Source of the DNA: Steromphala cineraria
Lineage: Eukaryota; Mollusca; Gastropoda; Trochida; Trochidae
Length of the DNA: 64,000 bases
Reading direction: 5' to 3'
NCBI GenBank assembly: GCA_916613615.1
Contig: OU744725.1
Span: 61,946,575 to 62,010,574, forward strand
The notes below the pieces were generated by a model. That model saw only the letters and a program-made list of their open reading frames with translations. It was not told where the DNA came from and ran no database searches. A program made the translations under genes and the position numbers. Position 1 is the first letter of the stretch, and the number at the start of each line of letters is the position of its first letter. Below, piece after piece: positions 12,018 to 23,662 of this stretch.

Positions 12018-14218
12018 TTTTTAGCTCACCTTTTCAAAGTAAATGTGAGCTTATGTCATGGCGCTTCGTCCGTCGTCCGTCTGTCTGTCCGTCCGTCCGT
12101 CCGTCCGTAAACTTTCACGAAAAAGACTACTCCTCCTAAACGAATTCAGATATCATTCTGAAATTGTAGTATGTTATACCCATGGTGATTCCCCACAGAA
12201 AGGTAGACGTTTCAGTTTTGAGAATCCAAGATGGCCGCCATGACAGCCATATTGAATTTTCAATTAGATTTCATGAAAAAGACTACTCCTTCTAAACAAA
12301 TACAGATATCATTCTGAAATTGTAGTATGTTATACCCATGGTGATTCCCCACAGAAAGGTAGACGTTTCAGTTTTGAGAATCCAAGATGGCCGCCATGAC
12401 AGCCATATTGAATTTTCAATTAGATTTCATGAAAAAGACTACTCCTTCTAAACAAATACAGATATCATTCTGAAATTGTAGTATGTTATACCTATGGTGA
12501 TTCCGCACAGAAAGGTAGACGTTTCAGTTTTGAGAATCCAAGATGGCCGCCATGACAGCCATATTGAATTTTCAATTAGATTTCATGAAAAAGACTACTC
12601 CTTCTAAACAAATACAGATATCATTCTGAAATTGTAGTTTGTTATACCTATGGTGATTCCGCACAGAAAGGTAGACGTTAAAGTTTTGAGAATCCAATAT
12701 GGCCGCCATGGCAGCCATATTGAATTTTCAATTAGATTTCATGACAAAGACTATTTCTCCTAAACCAATCTAGATATCATTTTTATATTGTAGTATGTTA
12801 TAACTATAGTGATTCCGCACAGAAAGGTAGACGTTTCAGTTTTGAGAATCCAAGATGGCCGCAATAGCAGCCATATTGACTTTTCAGCTGCAGATGACAC
12901 ATCATTATTATTAAATTTTAAGCTTTCATCAAGTGATCACTGGCACCATATAAATTCTCTAATTTGAACTTACTAATCATAATATTATCTTAAATATGGA
13001 ATATTTAAGATTGTCGTGCAAGTTGTTCTATATTTTTAAGTGTTTCTAAAAAAAATTAAGATGAAAGACAAACATAATTGATTAATTTGTTTAAAATCTT
13101 TATGGCAACTACCTGCAAAAACCAAATCACATTAAACATGTTAAATTTTAAACAATGGTATCTCCCTTATATTCCTTTAGATACCACACATAAGGGGTCA
13201 ACCAGAGTTCAGATATTCCACTATGCTGTCTAATACACATCCCAAGGCAGGCTGCTAGCATCACAGTGTCAGCTGCTAGTCTGTTGCATAATCAACCTGA
13301 CCCAATTGATATGGTAGAGCATTATGCTATATGGCCATGGCCCATGTGTATGCAATAAAAGTTATGGACTTGTATTCTCATGACAGTGATATGTTCTTTC
13401 TAAGAATAACAACTTACACAAAACTTGTCTACAATAAGCTTTGTGTTTAGCAATCTACATGATAAGTTGATGTGGAATAAATATGCAGATGAAAATCGAA
13501 AAGGGTTTAGTAAGAAAAGTAAGGAAATTTGATTTGTCATATCTCTCTGTTGATTTGACAATGCAAAAATGTTTACCATTATAGTACTGTATGAGTGTTA
13601 AATAAATTGATACTTTATTATGAAAGACATCTCATGGTCACTTGACATGTAAATATTATGTGAACAAAATAAACGTGTCTTATGCATTGCTGTGTTTATG
13701 ACTTTCCTCTCAATCAGTCATTTATTTTCCTTGAAAAATCTGTACTTTTGGGATTCTCAATATCCCATGCAGCATAACCATCAGTGAAATAATCTTGAAA
13801 TCAATTTAATAATTTTACTACAAAACAAATGTAAGTGCCCACCATCCTGTAAGTAATGAATGACATTTAAATGGATACACCTAAACCAATCAAGATATCA
13901 TAATGAAATTAATACGGATGCCCACATAAAAGTAGCATTTTGAAGATTAAAAAGTACAAGATGGTCACCAATTCAGCCATAGATATACAAAAAAATTATA
14001 CAAAAACCTACTGCTTGTTAACTTATCATGATTATATCATTCGTGTATTAATGTTTGTTCAAGCTCTAGTCGTTTCCAAAAGAAGACTAGTATTTTAAAA
14101 GATAAAAAAATCATGATGGCAGCCATAATCAATAATATAAAAGATGGTTACATGTATAATTAAACCATTTTACCACATCATTCATTTTAAGGTGAGCTTC
14201 TGTACCCTCGGTACTTTT
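12018..14218 (+). mobile_element. Helitron-like 'pearl'-type element, short form, copy H2
   Basis: The 5' end TTTTTAGCTCACCTTTTCAA can form a hairpin with TGTGAGCT about 20 bases on. Next come GTCC/GTCT tetranucleotides (12065-12108), then tandem core units exactly 156 bp apart (starts at 12119, 12275, 12431, 12587), then a unique AT-rich tail. The 3' end is AAGGTGAGCTTCTGTACC, with the small hairpin GTACC-CTC-GGTAC at 14202-14214 followed by TTTTAT. No Rep/helicase ORF exists, so it is non-autonomous. It shares tail sequence (13480-13880) with H6 that the long copies lack. Confidence 0.75.
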
Positions 14219-14763
14219 ATTATATGTTGAGATAAACCTACATCTCAAATTTGAACGAAATCGGTCAAGAAATAAAGATTTTAGCGTAATCTCTACCTAT
14301 TATATAGAATACAGAAGGGGGGTCACTCCAGTCACTAAAACCTGATCGAAAACAGGGCATATCGAAATTTCATTTTCATTTACTAATTATTCATCATCGC
14401 GACTTGAGGCACATGCTGTGATTGACTTACAGGAATTGAAGCTTCATAGATGTAGATTGGTTGGTGGTGTATGTGTATTTTCCATAGAGGGGATGGCCGA
14501 TAATGAACAGTTGGTTAACCACTGTGTCGCGTGACATTAAACGTGATATCCATTTCCTACCTCTTTTCCAAAATGAGTAGAAATTTGTTAGAAAACACAA
14601 ATGTACGGCCTGGGTACATATTTTTCATGATTTTTGTTCAGTGAGTGATAAATTTCTTTTGCTGATGAGTTATGTAGAAGATTAAACTCTGCAACTCACT
14701 ATTTGAATAAGAATGGATTGACATCAATTACGCGGCAAAAGAAAGCATAGGTTCGTAGATTGC
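14219..14763. other. spacer between two Helitron-like copies, nothing recognised
   Basis: About 545 bp between H2 and H3 with no convincing ORF, repeat or RNA gene. Confidence 0.4.
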
Positions 14764-17700
14764 TTTTTAGCTCACCTTTACAAAGTAAATGTGAGCTTAT
14801 GTCATGGCGCTTCGTCCGTCGTCCGTCTGTCTGTCCGTCCGTCCGTCCGTCTGTCTGTCTGTCCGTCCGTCCGTAAACTTTCAAGAAAAAGACTACTCCT
14901 CCTAAACGAATCCAGATATCATTCTGAAATTGTAGTATGTTATACCCATGGTGATTCCTCACAGAAAGGTAGACGTTTCAGTTTTGAGAATCCAAGATGG
15001 CCGCCATGGCAGCCATATTGAATTTTCAATTAGATTTCAGGAAAAAGACTACTCCTCCTAAACGAATCCAGATATCATTCTGAAATTGTAGTATGTTATA
15101 CCCATGGTGATTCCTCACAGAAAGGTAGACGTTTCAGTTTTGAGAATCCAAGATGGCTGCCATGGCAGCCATATTGAATTTTCAATTAGATTTCAGGAAA
15201 AAGACTACTCCTCCTAAACGAATGCAGATATCATTCTGAAATTGTAGTATGTTACATCCATGGTGATTCCTCACAGAAAGGTAGACGTTTCAGTTTTGAG
15301 AATCCAAGATGGCCGCCATCGCAGCCATATTGAATTTTCAATTAGATTTCAGGAAAAAGACTACTCCTCCTAAACGAATGCAGATATCATTCTGAAATTG
15401 TAGTATGTTATACCCATGGTGATTCCTCACAGAAAGGTAGACTTTTCAGTTTTGAGAATCCAAGATGGCCGCCATCACAGCCATATTGAATTTTCAATTA
15501 GATTTCAGGAAAAGGCTACTCCTCCTAAACGAATCCAGATATCATTCTGAAATTGTAGTATGTTATACCCATGGTGATTCCTCACAGAAAGGTAGATGTT
15601 TCAGTTTTGAGAATCCAAGATGGCCGCTATGGCAGCCATATTGAATTTTCAATTAGATTTCATGAAAAGACTACTCTTTCTAAACCACTCTAGATATCAT
15701 TCTGAAATTGTAGTATGTTATAACTATGGTGATTCTGCACAGAAAGGTAGACATTTCAGTTTTGAGAATCCAATATGGCCGCCATGGCAGCCATATTGAA
15801 TTTTCAATTAGATTTCATTAAAATGACTCCTTCTCCTAAACCAATCTAGATATCATTTTCATATTGTAGTATGTTATACCTATAGTGATTCCTCCCACAA
15901 AGGTAGACGTTTTAGTTCTGAGAATCCAAGATGGCCGCGATAGCAGCCATATTGACTTTTCAGCTGCAGATGACACATCATTATTACTAAATTACACCAT
16001 ATAAATTCTCTAATTTGAACTTACTAATCATAATATTATCTTGAATATGGAATATTTAAGAATGCCATGCAAGTTGTTCTATATTTTTAAGTGTTTTTAA
16101 AACATTAAGATGAAAGACAATCATAATTAATTAATTTGTTTAAAATATTTATGGCAACTAGCTGCAAAAACTCAATGACATTAAACATCATGTTGAATTT
16201 TAAACAATGGTATCTCCCTTATATTCCTTTAAATACCACACAAAAGGGGTCAACCAGAGTTCAGATATTCCTGCTGAGTCCACTATGCATTTCTAATACA
16301 CATCCCAATACAGGCTGCATCACAGTGTCAGCTGCTTAGAGTCTGTTGCATAATCAACCTGACCCAATTGATATGGTAGAGCATTATGCTATATGGCCAT
16401 GTGTATGCAATAAGAGTTACGGAAATTAGACTTGTATTCTCATGACAGTGAAATGTTCTTTCTAAGAAAAACAACTTACACAAAATTTGTCAACAATAAG
16501 GTTTGTGTTTAGCCTTCTACATAAGTTGATGTGGAAAGAGTTATTTTGCATCAGGTTCCAGTTCCTGTGTTTTACTCATATTTGTACCATTTCTATATCT
16601 AACAGAAGTTCTTCTTGACACAAAATCAATTTAGGACATAAGCTAACTATATTTTGTGAAATTATATATATTTTTCACAACAATTCATGTTCTCTCCCGT
16701 CAAGTCTTTTAATACCACACATAAGGGCTTAGCCATAGTTCAGCATTACATGCTCAGCACACTAGGGTGCTTCTCCAAATATACTTACACAAAGCCAAAT
16801 ACACAAATTGCTACACTCTCCTTAAGGATCTGGGGCTAGCAGCCCTGCCTGCTTGTATATTGCATAGTAATTCTGACCTAATTGATAAATAGAACATAAT
16901 GGACTTTATGGAAAGTATATAAATTGTCTTTATGAAAAGTATACTTGTATTCTATTAATAGTAATACTTTTTACAAATAACAATTTAAACAAGTCAAGAA
17001 TCAGCTTTTGTGTACAACAATCTGCACGATGAGTTAATATTAACAAGTCAAGAATGTGCTTTTATGTACAGTAATCTACATGATAAGTTAATAATAGAGG
17101 TATTTTGTATCAGGTTCCAGTTCCAATACCATGTGTTTTATAAATACCTGTAAAACTAAATGATAATTGTATCATGCTGAAGGGGTTCTGGGAACAACAT
17201 GTCATCATAGAAGTCATTATTTTTCAATTAGATTTCAGGCCAAGTACTACTACTAAATCAATTAAGATATCATTCTGAAAAGTGAGTATTTTTTTATATA
17301 TTGATTCCTGACAAAGACGCATTTATTTTATTATCAAGAATCCAAGATGGTCAATATGTCAATTATATTGAATTTTCAATTAGATTTCATGAAATTCATT
17401 GAAAAGAATACATTTCCTGATCAATCAAATCAATGTCATTATATTTGTATTGATACGCTTGTTGTAATATTTATCAACACTATAAATACAGTTACAAAAA
17501 AATGTATGAATCATCTTTATCTGCAAACAGCCTGAAGCATGACTGTTTTAATAAATCTTTTTTAATAAAACATAAAATGATAAAAGTTGTTCACTCCATC
17601 AGTGGGTTACATAATTCCTGACACTTCATATATGGCAAATAACATAGCCAGTGAGGGATAAATATACATTTTTTAATCATCTATATCTGATTACGGTCTG

Positions 17701-18870
17701 AACAATGATTATCTAGATAATTATAATGATCATTCAATTCAAACAAATCCTTTTCAAAAGCATTTAAAATGATTAAAGTTGTTCACTCCCAACACTAACT
17801 GTAAGGTTTTTTACTCCTTTGTTCCCATGCAATTAATTTATTCCAAATTGAAAATTTTGGTTAATGAATAACTAATTATCTTTTATTTTGTTTGTCATGC
17901 TAATAAAAGATATAATATTTATCTTCAAAACAGCATTCATTGAACAGCTGTCTGAACAATTCTTTTTTTACAAAGTCTTTCTCACCAATTCTCTCTGTTA
18001 GTTAAGATACTTCAATAAACATATTACTGAGTTGACCTCCAGATTATTTCCATTGCAAACCTCTCTTTTACCCCCACCCCTTCTATCCCCCCCTCCCCCC
18101 CTATCCTTCCAGCCCCTCTCCTGCAACTCTCCTCTAAAGGGTATCTGTTGCATATTGCATATTGAAATGAGGGGAGGACACTCACTATATGGAATAACAG
18201 TAACTTACATAAGAGGATAAGTTACATAAGCTACATGCAGGTGCAAGAGGTCATCATAGGTCATCATTTCTAGTAATTAGCATAAACCCCCATGTTGCTA
18301 GCCTATTCTGACCAATCAGATTGCACTAACATATGTCAAGATTTAAGATGTTCAGAAATCTTCAGTTAAAATTACATTAGACATTGACCTGGACAGTTTA
18401 ATTACTTTGGCAATTGGACTTATCACTAGCTGAATTTGTGATTTGTGTCAGAGGAATATATTCCAAATGTTTATGTGCATCATCTTTTTAGTTCTTTGGA
18501 AGTTGAGAGTGTGACTAAATGAATACGAGACCTAAACCAATCAAGATATCATAATGAAATTAATACAGATGCCCACATAAAAGTAGCATTTTGAAGATTA
18601 AAAAGTCCAAGATGGTCACCAATTCAGCCATAGATATACAAAAAAGTTAAACAAAAACCTACTGCTTGTTAACAAATCATGATTATATCATTCTTGTATT
18701 AATGTTTGTTCAAGCTCTAGTGGTTTCCAACAGAAGAATAGCATTTTAAAAGATAAAAAAATCACGATGGCAGCCATAATCAATTATCATATAAAAGATG
18801 GTTACACAATTAAACCATATTACCACATCATTAATTTTAAGGTGAGCTTCTGTACCCTCGGTACTTTTAT
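14764..18870 (+). mobile_element. Helitron-like 'pearl'-type element, long form, copy H3
   Basis: A 4.1-kb copy with the same termini as H2: TTTTTAGCTCACCTTTACAA at the left, and AAGGTGAGCTTCTGTACC plus the GTACC/GGTAC hairpin at the right. A CCGT/CTGT run at 14814-14873 is followed by about seven 156-bp core units up to about 15960. The long tail includes a C/T-rich stretch at 18062-18140. ORFs such as that at 14791-15021 are artefacts of the microsatellite and core. Confidence 0.75.
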
Positions 18871-19121
18871 TTAAAGTTTCATGAAGGGTGAACAAATTTT
18901 TTTCCACAAAATTGTTGTCTTGAGTAGGATAAAGGATTAACTGCATCCAAGAAACGGATCGTTATTCATTGTACCATGACTCTAGTCAAAATGGTAAATC
19001 ACGTTTTCAGCTATTAGTTCTTAATGCACGTACTGAAGTTGAATATAGATATACTCATACGTAAGGTTGGAAACATGGCTTATGAAAGCACACAAATGAA
19101 ATGTCAAGACTAGCATGAGGG

Positions 19122-19265
19122 CATCCTGCTACATCAGCGTATATGTCTCCGCTAATGCTACAATAAACGCTTGCTATATATAGCGATACAACAGAAGACT
19201 ATAGGAGGATATCAGGGAATAGGTTGTAGCATTAGCGGAGACATATACGCTGATGTAGCAGGATG
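19122..19265. repeat. perfect 41-bp inverted repeat with 62-bp spacer
   Basis: Positions 19122-19162 and 19225-19265 are exact reverse complements (arm starts CATCCTGCTACATCAGCGTA). The perfect match implies a recent origin. It abuts a Tc1-like relic, of which it may be an end or a rearranged piece. Confidence 0.85.
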
Positions 19266-19289
19266 GCATGAGGGAAGCCAGAGACTGTT

Positions 19290-19756
19290 AGTATGCGATA
19301 AAAGAGGGCAACAAAGGTCCAAATTGCAAAAAGGCTTTGGGGCACGGCTTAAACGGTGGCCAGACTCCTCCAACGACACCAGCAAACAGGCAGGACCACG
19401 TGTCACAACACCTCTGGAAGATCTACACCTCCGACGCATTCACATGCGCAACCGATTCTTAACTACGGCATTAACGACAGCAACAGCTCCAGGGCTCACA
19501 TCAGTACACGCACAGTACTACCTAGACTTTGTTCTGCAGGTATCAGACCTTAGTCCCTTCAATGGAATGTTCTTGCTCGCCCAACATTGACAATGTTCAC
19601 GTTTTGCAATGGCCTGCTTATTCCCCTGACATGAACCCAATAGAGAAACTGTGGGACCATCTTGACACACAAATAAGGAATCTTCAGCGGTCGCCTGTGA
19701 CGATAAATGAGATGGAAATGCCTATACTGGGAGAATTGCAAATATTTTAAACTCAC
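19290..19756 (+). pseudogene. Tc1/mariner-like transposase relic
   Basis: Two fragments of a Tc1-type DDE transposase sit in different frames. The N-terminal part contains VTTPLEDLHLRR and MRNRFLTTALTTATAPG, as in the DNA-binding region. The C-terminal part (19580-19740) contains VLQWPAYSPDMNPIEKLWDH, the signature before the last catalytic acidic residue. The middle, with the first two catalytic residues, is missing, so the relic is deleted and frame-shifted and cannot encode an active enzyme. Confidence 0.85.
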
Positions 19757-20179
19757 GTCATTAGACGTATGACGTCACCTATGAGGAGACGTATCACTGC
19801 CTGCAACGATACCATAGGAGCACATACAAGCTACTTAAACCCTTCGAGTAACGTTTGAGATATTTACAAAGAAACATACCTATTCTGATTTCACTGAAAC
19901 GTACTATTTTGTGATCTCGCTGCTGTTCAATGAGCGCGCCCACATCATGAGTAAGTGATATGCTTATCATAATGTGCCTCAATGATGATCTGAAACCATT
20001 CTCTTGTATAAACTAAACAGTATACAGATATAATTTGTTTTGTTTTCTTCAATACTTTCCAAACCCGACCTTTACTTTCTTTTCCGCGTAGTTTGCATTA
20101 AACTTACAATTACCCACTGGGCAGTATTTTGAACCACTCGATGCACGCTGCTTCGGTATTGTTAAAGTTTACTAAAGAG

Positions 20180-20542
20180 TGTCAAAACTTTCATTACACA
20201 AACCAATGATTCACATTAAGTCCATTGGCGGCCAATTATGTGTGAACACCTTTCATTCATTTTGTGTTAGAAAAGGGAAACGCATGGCTGACTTATACTG
20301 CTTCATTTAAATTCTTGAGAGGCATATAGAAGTTGGTAGTTAATACGACATCATCCTTCATCACTTCCCCGATGAAGGGGCACGGAGTTGCATTGAAACG
20401 TCGTATGCAAATACAATAAAGAAGTTGTAATCCATCCTACTCTGCTCCATTTAGTTTAAATACATTGTCTTTAAATTGGAACTATTTATTTTGTTTTCCT
20501 ACAATCACCTTATATTCCCCCTAAAAATGTGCTACTGCTCAT
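20180..20542 (+). mobile_element. TTAA-type MITE (B family), copy B6, interrupted by a retroposed insert
   Basis: The internal 'AAGTCCATTGGCGGCCA' block and the 3' end before TTAA (20543-20546) match the family at 22119, 31708, 33964 and 59061. The 5' end is lost. An extra segment at about 20312-20438 ends in AATACAATAAAGAAGTTG. It is flanked by near-repeats (CTGCTTCATTTA before, CTGCTCCATTTA after), as expected for a retroposon with a target-site duplication. Confidence 0.55.
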
Positions 20543-20551
20543 TTAAAGTGA

Positions 20552-20808
20552 AGACTACGACATTTGAAGACAGAACGTTCTCTTTTGCCGGAGCATCAAA
20601 ATGGAACTCTCTCCCAGAAGCTCACAAAGTCTCTCAATGTCAAAGAACAGCACTCTTAAAGAAACTCAAAACCCATTTTTCCAGCAGTGTTACTTGACTG
20701 CGCACAGAACATACGAACTAGTATGATGGCTGCGCCAACTAAGTGCAATTATTATTATGAATATCATAATGTTACTGTTAAAATATTTAGCCCAGCGGAT
20801 AAGTGCAA
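20552..20808 (+). pseudogene. 3' end of a non-LTR retrotransposon (LINE reverse transcriptase C terminus)
   Basis: About 48 in-frame codons, including FEDRTFSFAGASKWNSLPEA and LLKKLKTHFSSS before a stop at 20697. This matches the conserved 'AxxxWNSLP ... LKTHLF' C-terminal tail of many LINE polymerases. The rest of the element is absent (5' truncation), and element A1 begins right after it. Confidence 0.7.
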
Positions 20809-21548
20809 TTTTTAGCTCATCTGCCCTTTAAGGCCCGATGGGCTTATGACATGGCATGGTGTCCGGCGTCCGTTCGTCCGTCCGTAAACTTTGTGGAATT
20901 TCGACTTCTTCTCCAGAACCATAAGGCCTAGAAAGCTGAGACTTTGTGTACAGACTCCTTGGCTAGTGAAGATTATAAATTGTAGCTTTGGTGGCCCTGT
21001 GACCCCTAATAAGGGCCACATATGCCACACCCTAAAAACCTATTTTCATCTTCTTCTCCAGAACCATGAGGCCTTGAAAGCTAAAAGTTTGTGTACAGAC
21101 TCTTTGGCTATTGAGGATGATAAATTGTAGCTTTAGAATAATAATAAAGGCAACAGGAACGTCCTTCAAATCTATTTTCATTTTCTCCTGAAGTATAAGG
21201 CCTAGAAAACTGAAACTTGTCGCCTATGTTCAGTGTTTAAAATATTGCCCGTCAGACAGTCCTTGAACTGGCTACTTTTTGCCAGGACTGGTTACTTTTT
21301 GGTCAGGACTGGTAACGTTTTGGTCAGGACTGGTAACTTTTCAATTTTTTTCTTAAATTTCCCAAAGGAATTGACCAATGAATTTTCAGGACAGGCTAAA
21401 TTTCCAATCTATTTTATACACTGCTATATACTTAATTTTATGATTGGTGACCCTGTGGCTTCTACAAAGGGGGAATCACATTGGCCACACTCTACATCAT
21501 AGTTGATGATGAAGCCTGATGAGCTACAGAGCCAATGGCTCTATTTTT
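20809..21548 (+). mobile_element. second Helitron-like family (A), copy A1
   Basis: It has the same architecture as the H elements but different sequence: a 5' TTTTTAGCTCATCTGCCC hairpin, then a short CCGT run (20872-20883). Diverged core units follow, each with 'TTCTCCAGAACCATRAGGCC' (about 20910, 21056, 21185). The 3' GATGAGCT is followed by hairpin AGAGCC-AAT-GGCTCT (21528-21542) and T-rich DNA. Non-autonomous. Confidence 0.6.
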
Positions 21549-21552
21549 AGCT

Positions 21553-22110
21553 GAAGTGTGCACATCGTGATGCAAGCATGAAATTTGGCATGATTGTAGT
21601 TTATACCTGTCTTATAACATACAGATCGAGAGGCCTCGCAAATTTGTAATATTTTTCATTTTGTGGGTAAAAAAAGTGAAAAAAAGAAGATATTTTTCAC
21701 TTATTGTTCTAATTTCTTTCTGAACTCTAAAACACTTACTCATCATATATAACAATGTTGGAAACTCAAAGCTGATCATCTTTTATTATATGCATTTTTT
21801 ACTTTTAACGGTTAGGTCTACAAAAGTCATAACACTAATACTAGGACTGCCGCAACAGTATTTAGGTCTTCAAGACTCAGATTGGCCTACTAAACGATGC
21901 TTGATTGTCAATTTCCTTCCAGTCACAAAGATCTCTTTTTCAAACAAGCATATCATTTTTTTTAAGTTTACAAAACAAGCCAGGGCAGTTAAATTCATGT
22001 TTGAGTAGAATACTCAGTATGATGTGGTGAACTACCAACCATCCAAATAGGGGTTTACGGCGACTCTGCTGTAGAGCTTGAACAAGAGTTGGCAGCAATT
22101 GCTGAAATGC
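21553..22110 (+). repeat. dispersed repeat X, copy 1 (inverted copy at about 30395-30790)
   Basis: Shares the blocks 'ACTAGGACTGCCGCAACAGT' and 'TATTTAGGTCTTCAAGACTC' with a reverse-oriented copy near 30.5 kb. No coding signature. Confidence 0.6.
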
Positions 22111-22118
22111 ACCTTTAA

Positions 22119-22473
22119 AGGGGCAGTAGCACGTTTTAGGGGGAATATTAGCTGATGTCAGGAAAATGAAAATTGATGGTTCCAATTGAAAGACAATGTA
22201 TTTAAACTAAATGGAGCAGTAATAATTCAAATATATAACATTAAGTTTAGCCATGCGATTCCTTTTTCTTACAGAAAATGAATTGAAGGTGTTCACACAA
22301 AATGGCCGCCAATGGATTTTATGTGAATCTTCATACTTTGTCCTCTGACTATGAATGATTGGCTTGTGTAATGAGATTTTTGACACTGTCAAAATAATAT
22401 ATTTAGCATCAACTTACAATTACCATTGAAACATTTCAATTATAAAATAATAAAAAAACGTGCTACTGCCCCT
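22119..22473 (-). mobile_element. TTAA-flanked MITE (piggyBac-type), copy B1
   Basis: Termini AGGGGCAGTAGCACGTTTT and AACGTGCTACTGCCCCT are inverted repeats, flanked on both sides by TTAA (22115-22118, 22474-22477). A TTAA target duplication is the hallmark of piggyBac transposition. At 355 bp it has no coding capacity. Confidence 0.75.
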
Positions 22474-22477
22474 TTAA

Positions 22478-23000
22478 GATGATGTAAGAAGTATGTAAAA
22501 GCAGGTCTTTTAGCACATTGCAATTTGCAAACGTGGAAGAGACTGCTACATGCAGGTACATGTGATGATGCATTGCTAAATCAACTTTCAATGAAACAAG
22601 AACAGCCTTTAAAAAAGGCATGGTTGATGCCACAGATGAAGGTTGTGATTTGTCGACCAATTTGGGTGATAAGTGAACAGTAACAACACTACCAGCACTA
22701 ATATTAGCACGAGTATTGATCAATCAAAAATTTCACAAAATAAATTTTTATCAACATGAGTTTATGAAAGTTTTGTTTTTACTCTTATCAACGAGTGTTG
22801 GTTTATTTTATATCAAAAGACACGAGGGTGATATTCTATTTATCATCCAAAGTTACTCTTTTTCACATCTCAGAGAAAAATTGTACATCTCTGAACACAA
22901 CTATACTAGATTTTCGAGACAGTGGGACAGCGTTGACAATGACAGGATATTGTGCAAAATCTAGTACCAAAACGATATCTCCTAGGCGCCCTCGGCGCAT
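22478..23000. other. unassigned sequence, no gene seen
   Basis: Overlapping 70-86 codon ORFs on both strands show no domain, signal or splice context. Nothing recognised. Confidence 0.35.
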
Positions 23001-23029
23001 CGATTGATCTCTCAGAAGCCATGATGGTT

Positions 23030-23662
23030 AATTATCAACAGGAGTATTACAGATACTAAAAAACAAAGTACTCTCCGATCATCTGACGACATTCGAAGAT
23101 ACACCAATACACCTTTGGAAAATAGGAGATGCTCCAACTGTGCTGATACCATCGAAGATAAAGCTCACGTGATTTTACACTGTCCACTCTACAAAACGAT
23201 CAGAGAACAATTGTTTGTAACCTGCCAATCAAAATGGAGAAATTTTAACACTGTCACCGACCCGGAACGTCTTTCGTTTATACTGGCAAGCCCAACTGTT
23301 TTCAAAGAAAGTGCCAGAAGCTGCAAATTACTTTTAGAAAAGCGAAGAAATGTGATATTTAAAAAACGTCTTTAATCCATTTTATAATATATTTTCTTTC
23401 TACCTTCCTTCTTTAATGTAAAGCCTTTATATATTTATGTATTTTATAAATATAGTTTTAGCATTGTATTTTTTTTATCATGTTCTATTTTTACATGAAG
23501 ATTCTTATTCATTGCCATTTTACTTTTACCTGTATGAATAGTCTCTCATAACCCTAGTTGAGGGTGGCTCATGTGTATTTACGTTGTATTTGAATGTTTT
23601 ATATGTATATGTATATATGAGGTGAGACTGAATAAATAATCTGTCTGTCTGTCTGTCTTCGA
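23030..23662 (+). pseudogene. 5'-truncated LINE: C-terminal zinc-finger region and 3' tail
   Basis: The frame ending at 23375 contains NRRCSNCADTIEDKAHVILH followed by CPLY, the CxxC...HxxxxC finger (zf-RVT) at the end of many LINE reverse transcriptases. A stop, a T-rich 3' UTR, AATAAATAAT and a short (CTGT) run at 23641-23659 follow, as on the 3' end of such elements. The polymerase domain is missing. Confidence 0.75.

Noticed and set aside
14791..15021. ORFs with repeated 'VRLSVRPSV' (also at 933, 12058, 14699, 30017, 47187, 47222)
   Set aside because: They are translations of the CCGT/CTGT microsatellite and first core unit of the H elements, on both strands, and end within the repeat.
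19212..19439. 75-codon minus-strand ORF over the Tc1 relic
   Set aside because: Antisense shadow of the transposase fragment.
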